Source of the DNA: JADLHS01 sp036274115
Lineage (GTDB): Bacteria; Verrucomicrobiota; Verrucomicrobiia; Limisphaerales; JADLHS01
Reading direction: 5' to 3'
Length of the DNA: 64,000 bases
NCBI GenBank assembly: GCA_036274115.1
Contig: DASUGI010000256.1
Coordinates: 1-64,000 of the forward strand
Of the stretch, positions 49,665 to 59,500 are shown one piece after another. Each line of letters starts with the position of its first letter. Position 1 is the stretch's first letter. A program made the position numbers and the translations under genes. The notes beneath the pieces were generated by a model that was given only the letters and a program-made list of their open reading frames with translations, made no database searches and was not told the DNA's origin.

Positions 49665-52376
49665 ATGCAAACCAATAGAAACCGCAACTGGTTCGATGTG
49701 AATGCTGTAGGCTTTCCTGTACCGTACTTGGAAGGTGGCGCGAATTCTGCCTACAGGGTGGCTATGGAGATTAGACGTTTGTTCGTAAAGGTGGTAATTG
49801 CCTCCGTCTCACTTTGTTTCGCGGCTGTTTCCTTGAATGCTGCAACCATTTGTGTAGGCCCTTCGGCTACGGGCAATGGCAGTGGTGCTGATTGGAATAA
49901 TCAGGCCGCGTGGGGCTCAATTTCCTTCGTGCGAGGGAATACTTATTATCTTGCGGACGGTAGTTATAGCGGCAAGACATTTACCACCGCTGCATCCGGT
50001 TCGACTTATATCACCATCAAGAAGGCAACGGTCGGTGATTCGGCGGTGCAGGCGATTGCGGGTTGGACGAGCACACTGGGTGATGGGCAGGCTGCGTTTA
50101 CCTCCAGTTGCAACTTCAATTCTTCGTATTGGATCTTCGATGGCGTAAAAGGCGGTGGATTTTCCAACGGTTTGCCGGATAAGTCGCCCGGGAACTATGG
50201 CTTTGTTTTCACCGACGTCGCCTTTCCGCTGAACGTTTACAATACCAGTGCCAACATTTCTGATGTGACGCTTTCACACGTCGCGTCCACGGCGCCAAGC
50301 GGAGACGTGGAAAAGCACTTTGTAAGAACTCATAACAGCACGAGAAGCGTGATTCGCATGACCGTGAGTTATTGTTACGCCTACGGCTTTAACAACTATA
50401 CCTGGGGAACAAGCGCGGGAATAGCGCATACGGACTGGATTCACGAGCATAATGTCTTTCTGGATTTGTACTGCACTGCGGCGCACCACGGAGAGTTCCT
50501 CAACAATAACTTCGGAAACATCCAGAACTGGACGATTCGGTATAATTGGCTGGAAGGCATCCGTTCCGGGAGTGTTCAGCCGACGATGATTGTGGGCGCG
50601 CTCAATGGCGACTCCGGACCGTACTATATTTACGGAAACGTCTTCAAAGATGTGACGTTCACCGACGGTGGTATTTGTGCGGTCAATAATGGTTTTGGAC
50701 CGCATACCCTTTCGGGGGCGGTTTACAACAACACCTTCGTCAACGCCAAGAGCTCGTATTCCGGGGTGCAGATCATCGGTGGTGCCGGTGCGAACTCCAT
50801 GACCGCGCAAAACAACCTCTTCGTGAACATGCCGGTGTCCGAAGGCACCAGCGGTGTTTTCAGTCACAACGCCTACTACAACACCTCCTCGAGGCCCAGT
50901 GAAAGCGGCCAACAGATTTTAAGTGCCGATCCGTTCGTCAACGCCGCGGCTGGCAATTACCGGCTTGCACTCGGTACGTCGGCGGGGGCGGTTTTGCCCG
51001 TTCCGTATGACAAGGACGGGGTTGGCAATACTCGCGGCTCGGATGGAACATGGGATCGAGGAGCTTTCGAATGGACGGGCAGCATTACTCCGTCGATTTC
51101 GGTGTCGCCAACCGGGCAGGATTTTGGATCCGTCGCGACGGGCTCGACGCGGGACCTTAGTTTTACGGTGCGGAACAGCGGGGGTGGTACTTTGAGCGGC
51201 ACTGCATCCGTCAGTGCACCCTTTTCCATCGTTTCCGGGGGGGCTTATAGTTTGGGGGGCGGCCAAAGCCAGACGGTCAATATTCGATTCAGTCCCACAA
51301 CCGCTGGCAGTCAGTCGCGCGTGGTTACTTTCACTGGAGGCAGCGGCGCAACCGCCACCGTCTCCGGTACCGGCACAACGCCAGACAACAGTCCGCCTTC
51401 AGCAAGCCTGAGCTCGCCGGCAAACGGGACGATTGCGAGCAATTTGGTGACGATCGCCGCAGCGGTGAATGACAACGTGGGTGTTGTGGGCGTGCGGTTC
51501 TTCGTTGGTGCGACCGAGATTTTCGACGACACGGCGGCGCCGTATTCGTTTAGTTGGGATTCAAGCGCTGTCGGTAACGGGTCTTATCAGGTTTATGCTC
51601 AGGCGCGTGATGCGGCCGGCAACACTACCTGGACTGGCACCAACACGATCACGATTGCCAACGCTCCAGTGGCCATGCCTTCGCCGCTTGCCTATTGGGA
51701 CTTCCAGGGCGGCAGCACAACTTCGGTAACCGACAAGCAGAACAACATCGTTCTCACCCTGCGCAATGGCGCTGCGGCATCCGCGGCGGGCAAGATGGAT
51801 ACCGGCCTTCTGCTTGATGGTGTGAATGATTGGGCAGATGCTCCCAGCACAGCAACGCTCAACATCACTGGTACTGCGCTGACGGTTGCCGCCTGGGTAA
51901 AACTTGAAAATCAGGGCACGTGGCAACAGATCGTGGCCAAGGTCAAAGAGACCAACGCATTCACCGCTCCTTACTTCGCCTGGCACGTGTTTGGGAGCCA
52001 CGCCTCCGCGACCCAGTGGACGCCGCACTTTCAGCTCGTAAATTCGAGCGGCAGCAGCGTGGACGTTGGTTCGTCGCTGAACGTCAATTACGGTGAGTGG
52101 GTGCACGTGGCTGGCGTTTATGACGGCACGGCAGTGAGGGTTTACGTCAATGGCGTGAGTCGTGGCAGCGCGGCCCAGAGCGGCAGCATCCTGGGCTATA
52201 ATCAACCGCTCTACATCGGCGCTCACGGCGCGCCAGGCGAGTTCTCCAAAGGAGTGGTTGATGAGGTTCGAATCTATGGTCAGGCACTGACCGCGAACCA
52301 GGTTCAAGCGCTCTATACCAACGCTGGCACCCAGGGACCGGCTGCGCCAAGTGGACTTCATGTCGTCAGCAATTAG
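49665..52376 (+). CDS. Large exported protein: beta-helix, Ig-like, LamG
   Basis: 903 residues. The ATG at 49665 has a strong AGGAG 8 bases upstream; another ATG at 49764 begins a tidy signal peptide (LFVKVVIASVSLCFAAVSLNA), so the extra 33 residues would form a long N-region. About 60-460 is a right-handed parallel beta-helix (Asn/Gly-rich repeats, YIYGNVFKDVTF, VYNNTFVNA). About 470-575 is a choice-of-anchor D domain, about 580-665 an Ig-like (Big) domain, and about 675-890 a LamG/concanavalin-like domain. It ends PSGLHVVSN, which looks like the first residues of a fibronectin domain, so the C-terminus may be cut short. Role: surface adhesin or glycan-binding protein. Confidence 0.8.
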   Translation: MQTNRNRNWFDVNAVGFPVPYLEGGANSAYRVAMEIRRLFVKVVIASVSLCFAAVSLNAATICVGPSATGNGSGADWNNQAAWGSISFVRGNTYYLADGSYSGKTFTTAASGSTYITIKKATVGDSAVQAIAGWTSTLGDGQAAFTSSCNFNSSYWIFDGVKGGGFSNGLPDKSPGNYGFVFTDVAFPLNVYNTSANISDVTLSHVASTAPSGDVEKHFVRTHNSTRSVIRMTVSYCYAYGFNNYTWGTSAGIAHTDWIHEHNVFLDLYCTAAHHGEFLNNNFGNIQNWTIRYNWLEGIRSGSVQPTMIVGALNGDSGPYYIYGNVFKDVTFTDGGICAVNNGFGPHTLSGAVYNNTFVNAKSSYSGVQIIGGAGANSMTAQNNLFVNMPVSEGTSGVFSHNAYYNTSSRPSESGQQILSADPFVNAAAGNYRLALGTSAGAVLPVPYDKDGVGNTRGSDGTWDRGAFEWTGSITPSISVSPTGQDFGSVATGSTRDLSFTVRNSGGGTLSGTASVSAPFSIVSGGAYSLGGGQSQTVNIRFSPTTAGSQSRVVTFTGGSGATATVSGTGTTPDNSPPSASLSSPANGTIASNLVTIAAAVNDNVGVVGVRFFVGATEIFDDTAAPYSFSWDSSAVGNGSYQVYAQARDAAGNTTWTGTNTITIANAPVAMPSPLAYWDFQGGSTTSVTDKQNNIVLTLRNGAAASAAGKMDTGLLLDGVNDWADAPSTATLNITGTALTVAAWVKLENQGTWQQIVAKVKETNAFTAPYFAWHVFGSHASATQWTPHFQLVNSSGSSVDVGSSLNVNYGEWVHVAGVYDGTAVRVYVNGVSRGSAAQSGSILGYNQPLYIGAHGAPGEFSKGVVDEVRIYGQALTANQVQALYTNAGTQGPAAPSGLHVVSN

Positions 52377-52552
52377 GCTGACTTTGTTTGATTGGGACGA
52401 ATCCAGGTTCTGTTTCGAGGCGACACGACTCGTTGGTCTTCAAACGGTCGATGTCGCCTCAGCTTTTACGCTCTACAGCAGGGGTTTAGTTGTTCAAGGA
52501 TTGACGTTTTGCCGGGCGTGGTGGCTATGGGTGTTGCTGTTGACGGGATTTG

Positions 52553-53866
52553 ATGAGCCCGATTTTTATCGTCTTATGCGTTGCATTGCTGGTTGCTCAA
52601 CTGGCATTGCCACGTCGTTATGCGTTTGCTCCCCTGCTGATTGCGATTTGTCACTTTCAAAACATTCCTCTGGTCGAAGTCGGCGGCGGATTCACCCTGA
52701 CGAAGCTTGTTATTCTGCTTGGTCTGTTTCGCGCGGTGCGCGAACGGACATTGGTTTGGACGAGCGCCCAACGGCTGGATTTTTGGATTGCGGTCTGGGC
52801 TGGCTGGTTGGTTCTGAGTGGGTTTGTTCATGACCCGAAAGATCACAATCCGGTAACCTTGCGGCTTTCCCAGGCGTACAACGTTTTTGGTGCCTATCTC
52901 TATGCTCGAGCTTTTCTGCGCTCCCACGAGGATATGCTTACCTTCTGCAAGTGCCTGGTGGTGGTGATGCTGCCTTTGGCGTTCGAGACGATATTGGAGA
53001 AGACGCTGATTAAAAATTACTACGTGATCCTGGCCGGTGCGGGCGAGGGCCTGGGGATTCGCGAGGGTAAGGTGCGGGCTGCCGGGCCGTTTGGACATCC
53101 GATTCTGCTGGGGTGTATGGCGGCCACTTCCGTTCCGTTGTGCGCGATGTTGTGGCTAAAAAACCGGCGGTGGACAATTGTTGGCGCGGTTGCCTGCGCC
53201 GTGGTGGTCTATTGCTCTGCTTCAAGTGGTCCGATTCTGACGCTAATGTCTGCGTTGATGGCGTTGGCACTGTGGAGATGGCGAACCAGTGTCAAGTGGG
53301 TGCGACGAGGTGTTTTGACCGCGTTCGTGATGTTGCATCTGCTCATGCAGGCGCCCATTTGGTTTCTCATGGCGCGAGTTGATCTCGCCGGCGGAAGCAC
53401 AGGCTGGCATCGGGCGCAATTGATTCAGCAGGCGATAAACCATTTGGGGGACTGGTGGCTCGTGGGGACTGACTATACGCGCCATTGGTTTCCTTACGGT
53501 GTTGGATGGAGTCAGTACCACACGGACATCACGAACCATTACTTGCACATGGGCGTAACGGGGGGACTGCCCTTAATGGTGGCGTTCATCCTGGTGCTGA
53601 GGGCGGCGTTTCAACTATTAAGCCGCAGGATTGGTGTGTTACGACGTGCGGGAGACCTGCGGGAGTTTACTCCGTGGTGCGCCGGGTCGGCGTTGTTCGC
53701 CCACTGCGTAACTTTCTTTTCAATTTCCTATTTTGACCAAAGCATGGTCGCGTTTGGGCTGCTCCTGGGAGCGTTGCCCGGTCTGTGTGTCTTTGCTTCA
53801 CAAACTGCCACCGCCGAAACGCCGAGCGATTCAATCAAGTCCGAATTGAATACGGCCAACGCCTGA
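52553..53866 (+). CDS. Wzy-like O-antigen/EPS polymerase
   Basis: About 438 residues with ten or more hydrophobic segments (PIFIVLCVALLVAQLAL, IAVWAGWLVLSGFV, WTIVGAVACAVVVYCS, MVAFILVLRAAFQLL). The large periplasmic loop (GWSQYHTDITNHYLHMGVTGG) has the conserved NHYLH-type motif of the O-antigen ligase/Wzy superfamily. It would polymerise lipid-linked repeats in the periplasm, its length set by the Wzz-like protein. I use ATG 52553 (TTG at 52550 directly before it). No Wzx flippase is seen in the window. Confidence 0.85.
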   Translation: MSPIFIVLCVALLVAQLALPRRYAFAPLLIAICHFQNIPLVEVGGGFTLTKLVILLGLFRAVRERTLVWTSAQRLDFWIAVWAGWLVLSGFVHDPKDHNPVTLRLSQAYNVFGAYLYARAFLRSHEDMLTFCKCLVVVMLPLAFETILEKTLIKNYYVILAGAGEGLGIREGKVRAAGPFGHPILLGCMAATSVPLCAMLWLKNRRWTIVGAVACAVVVYCSASSGPILTLMSALMALALWRWRTSVKWVRRGVLTAFVMLHLLMQAPIWFLMARVDLAGGSTGWHRAQLIQQAINHLGDWWLVGTDYTRHWFPYGVGWSQYHTDITNHYLHMGVTGGLPLMVAFILVLRAAFQLLSRRIGVLRRAGDLREFTPWCAGSALFAHCVTFFSISYFDQSMVAFGLLLGALPGLCVFASQTATAETPSDSIKSELNTANA

Positions 53867-53893
53867 AGCAGTGACGGTCCTGGATTTTACTCT

Positions 53894-54982
53894 ATGAAGA
53901 TTACATTTGTGCTTCCCTATGCCGGGTTGCAGGGAGGGGTGCGTGTTTTTGCAATCTATGCCGAGCAATTGCGCAAGCGCGGTCATCAGGTGACGGTGAT
54001 CTCAACGCCCTGGGTCTGCCGCGCCAGGCACATTGTTAAGTCCATCGTGCTGGGGCGGGGTTGGCCCAAACCGGAGGGTTCTTACTTTGACGGAATCGAC
54101 GTTGAGCACAAAGTGTTGGACCGAGTGCGTCCGGTAACGGACGCGGATGTGCCGGATGGTGATGTCGTGGTTGCCAGTTATTACACGACGGCCGAGGGAG
54201 TGAAGCAGCTTTCTCCAAAGAAGGGAGCCAAAGCGATCTTTATTCAGAATTACGAAATCGAGGAAGGCAAACCCAACCCTGAACTCGATGCCAGTTGGCG
54301 CATGCCGTTCCACAAGATTACGATTTCCAAATGGCTGGTGGATCTCGCCAGGGACAAATTCGGCGACAGCACCGTCTCTCTGGTTCCAAACAGCGTGGAT
54401 ACAACGCAGTTCCATGCTCCGCCGCGGGGTAAGCAGGCGCAGCCTACCGTTGGATTGTTGTACAACACATTTTCATTGAAAGGGCTCGCTACCAGCTTGC
54501 CCGCCCTCAAGCAAGTGGCCGCGAATCTGCCATCGCTTCGGATTGTGAGCTACGGCGCCGAAGAGCCCGATTTCCGATGTCCGCTTCCGCCCAATGCCGA
54601 GTTTCACCATCGTCCCAAGCAGCATATGCTGCGAGATCTGTATGCTAAATGTGATGTCTGGGTTTGCGGTAGTAATGTGGAGGGTTTCCATCTGCCGCCG
54701 ACCGAAGCGATGGCGTGCCGTTGTCCAGTGGTGTCGACGCGTGTGGGCGGGCCAATGGACATTATCGCGGATGGCGTGAATGGATACCTTGTGGATGTCA
54801 AGGACGTGACGGGGCTGGCGGATCGCACTTTGCGTGTGCTGAAATTGCGGGACGCTGAATGGAAGAAGATGTCCGACGCCGCCTACCAGACCGCCACGCG
54901 GTTCACCTGGGAAAACGCGACGGATCTTTTTGAAAAAGCTCTGGAATTTACGATCGACCGCCACAAACGCGGGGAGTTGTGA
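53894..54982 (+). CDS. Family 4 glycosyltransferase
   Basis: 362 residues. GT-B: FVLPYAGLQGGVRVFAIYAEQLRKRGHQV at the N-terminus; VWVCGSNVEGFHLPPTEAMACRCPVVSTRVGGPMDI contains the GT4 ExxxxGxPV-like donor motif. It starts at ATG 53894, 27 bases after the polymerase stop. Donor unknown. The two following GT4 genes suggest several sugars are added late in repeat assembly. Confidence 0.92.
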   Translation: MKITFVLPYAGLQGGVRVFAIYAEQLRKRGHQVTVISTPWVCRARHIVKSIVLGRGWPKPEGSYFDGIDVEHKVLDRVRPVTDADVPDGDVVVASYYTTAEGVKQLSPKKGAKAIFIQNYEIEEGKPNPELDASWRMPFHKITISKWLVDLARDKFGDSTVSLVPNSVDTTQFHAPPRGKQAQPTVGLLYNTFSLKGLATSLPALKQVAANLPSLRIVSYGAEEPDFRCPLPPNAEFHHRPKQHMLRDLYAKCDVWVCGSNVEGFHLPPTEAMACRCPVVSTRVGGPMDIIADGVNGYLVDVKDVTGLADRTLRVLKLRDAEWKKMSDAAYQTATRFTWENATDLFEKALEFTIDRHKRGEL

Positions 54983-55027
54983 ATCAGCTCCCGCAATGAC
55001 GAAGATGGGCCTTCTGCTGGATTGCGA

Positions 55028-56281
55028 ATGAACTTCCTGTTGGTATGTCCGTCGCCGGGAAGCCTGGGAGGCGTCGAGACGTTGATTGTGCGAATGACCC
55101 GCTGGTTGATACAGCAGGGGCATCATGTTTCCCTGCTGATCGAGAAGGGCGACCATTGGGCGAACACCTTGCCCAACGAGGCGGAAAAGCTCGTGTTGGG
55201 GGAAAGGTATCGAGAGTTGTACTTCTATTTCCATGCGCAGAAGTTCTGGAAGACTCTGGGTTGGAGGAAGCCGGATGTTATCAAAGGGTTTGATCTCGGA
55301 GCATCGTGGATCGCTTCCCAATTGGGACACATCGTCGGAGGCGAATGCCGAGTGGTCGCCGGACTCTACGCATCATTCCTGTTCAAGTGGTATTACGCTC
55401 CAGGTGCTCACGAAGCGATGCATCCCGGACCGATGATCCTGTCAAACTACCTCAAAGCAATCCCCCCGAATGCGCGGTTTGTGTGTGGCATCGATCAAGT
55501 CGAGGAACTGGAACACATGTACGGCCAGGAGTGCCAGTTGTGGCCGATTCCTCTGGACACTTCGCATTTCGAGCCTGCGGTGCGCCGCCCGAAATGGGGA
55601 AAAATCGTTTCCGTGGGTCGATTGGCTGCCATGAAGGAATACAACTTTTACATGGTGGACGTCGTGAAAGAATTGCGGCGACGGGGTCACGACGTTACGT
55701 GGTCGATTTATGGCGGTGGGGAATACGAAGCCGAGGTGCGGAAGCGCATTCAGACCGCCGGGCTGGAAGACGTCATCACGTTGGAAGGCAGCGTGCCCTA
55801 CCACAAGTTCTGGCAGTGCCTCTCGGACGCTTATGTGTTTGTTGGCATGGGCACAGCAATTCTTGAGGCGGCATGGTTTGGCGTGCCCAACGTTTATGCC
55901 TTGGCATATGATCGCGAGGGAGTCACCTATGGTCCGGTTCACAGCATTCCCAAAGACAGCATTGGACCCGGAATCGCCGCGCCACCGCGCCTTAAGGTGA
56001 TTGATGAATTGGAACGAATTCTCCAGATGAGCCCGGATGAATATGAGGCCGAGGCCAACCTCAACCACAGCCATGTTCAATCCCATCACATGGACGTTTC
56101 AATGAACTGCTTTTTAGATCTCGTGAGCAAGGTTACTCCTGTCAGCCACCGCCCGATGCGTTACATAGCGAATTATCCGCGTTGGGCGCTACATCAGACG
56201 GTTAAACGGTTTTATGGTGAATCACAGCCTGGTCACCCACCACAGGTGATCTATTTAAACGGAGAGAAGTCCGCAGCATAG
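55028..56281 (+). CDS. Family 4-like glycosyltransferase
   Basis: About 418 residues from ATG 55028 (a TTG lies six bases before). The N-terminal FLLVCPSPGSLGGVETLIVRM is GT4-like; the donor half has VSVGRLAAMKEYNFYMVDVVKEL, YGGGEYEAEV, GMGTAILEAAWFGVPNVYAL. The C-terminal tail (YIANYPRWALHQTVKRFYGE) is unusual. It is the last gene before the terminator at 56319 and closes the EPS locus. Confidence 0.88.
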   Translation: MNFLLVCPSPGSLGGVETLIVRMTRWLIQQGHHVSLLIEKGDHWANTLPNEAEKLVLGERYRELYFYFHAQKFWKTLGWRKPDVIKGFDLGASWIASQLGHIVGGECRVVAGLYASFLFKWYYAPGAHEAMHPGPMILSNYLKAIPPNARFVCGIDQVEELEHMYGQECQLWPIPLDTSHFEPAVRRPKWGKIVSVGRLAAMKEYNFYMVDVVKELRRRGHDVTWSIYGGGEYEAEVRKRIQTAGLEDVITLEGSVPYHKFWQCLSDAYVFVGMGTAILEAAWFGVPNVYALAYDREGVTYGPVHSIPKDSIGPGIAAPPRLKVIDELERILQMSPDEYEAEANLNHSHVQSHHMDVSMNCFLDLVSKVTPVSHRPMRYIANYPRWALHQTVKRFYGESQPGHPPQVIYLNGEKSAA

Positions 56282-56318
56282 TTTCTTTATCGCGACCGGA
56301 TTGAATTTTCAAGACATG

Positions 56319-56340
56319 AAGCCCGCAGAAATGCGGGCTT
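56319..56340 (+). terminator. Intrinsic terminator of EPS locus
   Basis: AAGCCCGCA-GAAA-TGCGGGCTT (56319-56340) is a perfect 9-bp stem with a GAAA tetraloop, followed by TGTCATTT. It lies about 38 bases after the last glycosyltransferase stop and should end the polycistronic transcript. The roughly 190 bases from there to the next gene show no gene or clear promoter. Confidence 0.85.
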
Positions 56341-56529
56341 TGTCATTTCACAAGGAGCAATTCTGCTCTCGATGATTCGAACGATTGGACGCCGCTGCGA
56401 TCCTTGCTGCTTTGAGTCCGTATTTTTCCACCGGCGGGGTCGATAATCTACCCGAAAGACATTTATAAAGATTGCTGTAATATCGAAGCTTGGGTTGGTT
56501 CGATGGTTTGATTCTGGACCCTGCCCACT

Positions 56530-59500
56530 GTGTTAAAAACCCGCAAAGAAAAAACCGGTGCCGTGACGTCCATGTGGTGGCCAACTCGTGCCATCTTTTG
56601 GGCGTTGGGATTTTCATTGTCTTTCGGAACCGGCGAGCAAGCACGGCTCTGGGCACAATGTGTTCCCAATGTGTCGGGCCTGGTGGGATGGTGGCCCGGG
56701 GATGGAAATGCCAGCAACATTCTGGGTACCAACAACGGTACGCTTTCAGGCGGCGCTACGGCCAATGCTGCAGGTGTTGTGGGGAGCGCGTTCAATTTTG
56801 ACGGCACCAACAATTTTGTGCAGGTACCTGACGCGGTGATTCTAAAGCCGACCAATTTCACGATTGAAGGCTGGGTGCGGTTCACGGGACTCGACACGCC
56901 GGGGACTGCTGCCGTCGGGCGGCAATACCTCATATTCAAACAGAATGCTTTTAGTTCGAATTTCGAAGGCTTTGATTTGAGCAAAGTCCGAATTGCAGGT
57001 TCGGACCGGTTCGTGTTCCGGGTTTCCACTTCCGGCGGCCAATCGGCTGCAGTGTACTCAACCACTCTTATAGCGACGGGTGTTTGGTACCATCTAGCAG
57101 CGGTTCGTGGAGCAAACTTGCTTGAGATCTACCTCAACGGTCAGCTTCAGAGCCAAACCAATGTTGCCTTCGCCCAGAGTTACGGAACCCAGCCACTGTT
57201 TTTTGGAAGTTCCGGCCAGGCATCGTTTGATCGTAAATTCCGCGGCACACTGGACGAAGTCACGCTTTATAACCGGCCGTTGGCCGCCAATGAAATTGCG
57301 GCAATCTACAACGCAGGCGCTGCAGGCAAATGTAAAGAGGTCATCATCACATCTCCACCCCAGAACCAGAACGTTCAAACCGGGGGCAATGCCTCCTTTT
57401 CCGTGTCAGCCACGGGATTCGCCCCGTTGCGATATCGCTGGCTTTTCAATGGAGCAACTATTGTCGGAGCCACCAATGCGGTTCTCGCGCTGATCAATGT
57501 TCAGCCATCAAATGCCGGCAACTATGCAGTGGCTGTTTCGAATACGGTAAACGCGGTTACGAGTGCTCCGGCGTCGTTGGTTATCAGCGCGCCTCCAGTC
57601 ATTACCAACCCGCCGCAGAGTCAGACCGTGGTCGCCGGGGCGAGTGTGAACTTTTCCGTTGGCGCAACCGGCACTCCCCCCCTGAGCTATCAGTGGCGCA
57701 AAGGGAACGTTCCGCTATCGGGACAAACAGCAGCGACGCTGGGGCTTCTTGATGTTACGACCAACGACGCTGGAACTTACGATGTGGTCGTGACGAATCC
57801 GGCCGGTTCGGCAACCAGCACGCCGCCGGCGACCTTGACGGTAAACGTGCCACCGTTCGTGTCGAGTCCTCCCTCGAGTCAGACGGTTGTGGCGGGAACG
57901 TCGGTCATGTTCAGCGTAGTGGCTGGGGGCACGCAGCCATTGAGTTATCAATGGCGCAAAGGAGGTTTACCGTTGACCGGGCAAACTTCGGTGTCACTTG
58001 GATTGCTGGGTGTGACAACCAACGATGCGGGAAGTTACGATGTGGTGGTGACGAATGTGGCGGGAGCGGTGACGAGCACGCCGCCGGCAATCTTGACGGT
58101 TAACGTGCCGCCCACAATTACGGTGGTTCCGCAAAGTCGGACGGTAACCGCGAACACCAGCGTTGCCTTGACCGTGACGGCCGTCGGGACAACGCCACTG
58201 AGTTATCAGTGGCGCAAAGACGGAGTGTTCATGCCGGGACAAACGTCCAGCACGCTTCAGTTCCTGAATGTCACCACCAATGATGCGGGTGCTTACGATG
58301 TGATTGTATCGAATGTGGCGGGAGCGGTAACGAGCGCACCACCCGCAACCTTGACGGTCAACGTACCGCCCTTCTTTACGACGGTTCCGCAAAGTCGGAC
58401 CGTAACGGAGAACAGCAGTGTTGCTTTGACGGCTGGCGCGGGCGGGACCGCGCCGCTGAGCTATCAATGGCGGAAAGAAGGATTGCCCATCAACGGTCAA
58501 ACTGGAACGACGCTGAGTTTTGCCAGTGTGACGATGGCCGATGCGGGCAGCTATGACATTGTAGTGACCAATGTCGCGGGAAGCATCACGAGTGCACCGC
58601 CCGCAGTGCTGATAGTCGAATCCAGTGCGGGCGGTTATCCTGGCATTACAAATCCGCCTCAAAGCCAAACCGTGGTTCAAGGCACTGACGTTCATTTTAG
58701 CGTGGGCGCGAATGGTTCAGCGCCGTTGCGTTTTCAGTGGCGCAAAGACGGCGTGAATTTGCCCAATCAGACGGCCCCAACGCTTCTGCTGGCTTCAGTG
58801 GTTGATTCCGATGCCGGCAATTATGACGTGATAGTAACAAATTCAGTCGGTGCCGTCACCAGCACACCGCCGGCGACATTGACGATCATTCCGCAGATTG
58901 TTTTCAAGCCGGCGATTACCAATCAACCGCAGAGCCAGCGGGCGGGGATTGGAACTACGGTCAGTTTCAACGTGAATGCGGCCGGCACTGCCCCGTTGAG
59001 TTACCAGTGGCGAAAAAACAATTTTCCCATTGCTGGCGAGAACGCACCGACCTTGACGTTGCCCAGTGTCTCCACCAACGACGACGGCAATTACGATGTG
59101 ACGGTTGCGAACGTTGCCGGGAGCGTAACTAGTGTCGTGGCGACGTTGTCGGTGAAACTCGTCGTGGATCCGGAACTGGAGCAGGCCATCGTATGTTCAT
59201 CGTCCAATCAATCGGGAGTGTTGACCCTGGCGGACCTTCAATCCCTGGCCCGTTTGTCCATCCGCAATCGGGGGGTCACCAATTTGTTCGGCCTGCAGTT
59301 TGCCACCAACCTGACCATTCTGGACGCCAGCGAAAATCAGATTTCCGATTTAACGCCGTTGCAGACTCTGATACAACTGAGTTCGCTGGAGTTGGATGAC
59401 AATCGAGGTGAAATTGCAACCTTGTCGCCATTGGCCGGTTTGACGAATCTAACCTGCCTGGTGCTGGGTCAGGTCTACGTAAACAGCTATGCGCCGCTTT

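Noticed and set aside
57715..58695. Long antisense frames opposite the Ig repeats
   Set aside because: Shadow frames that mirror the repeats on the other strand; no start signals or domain.
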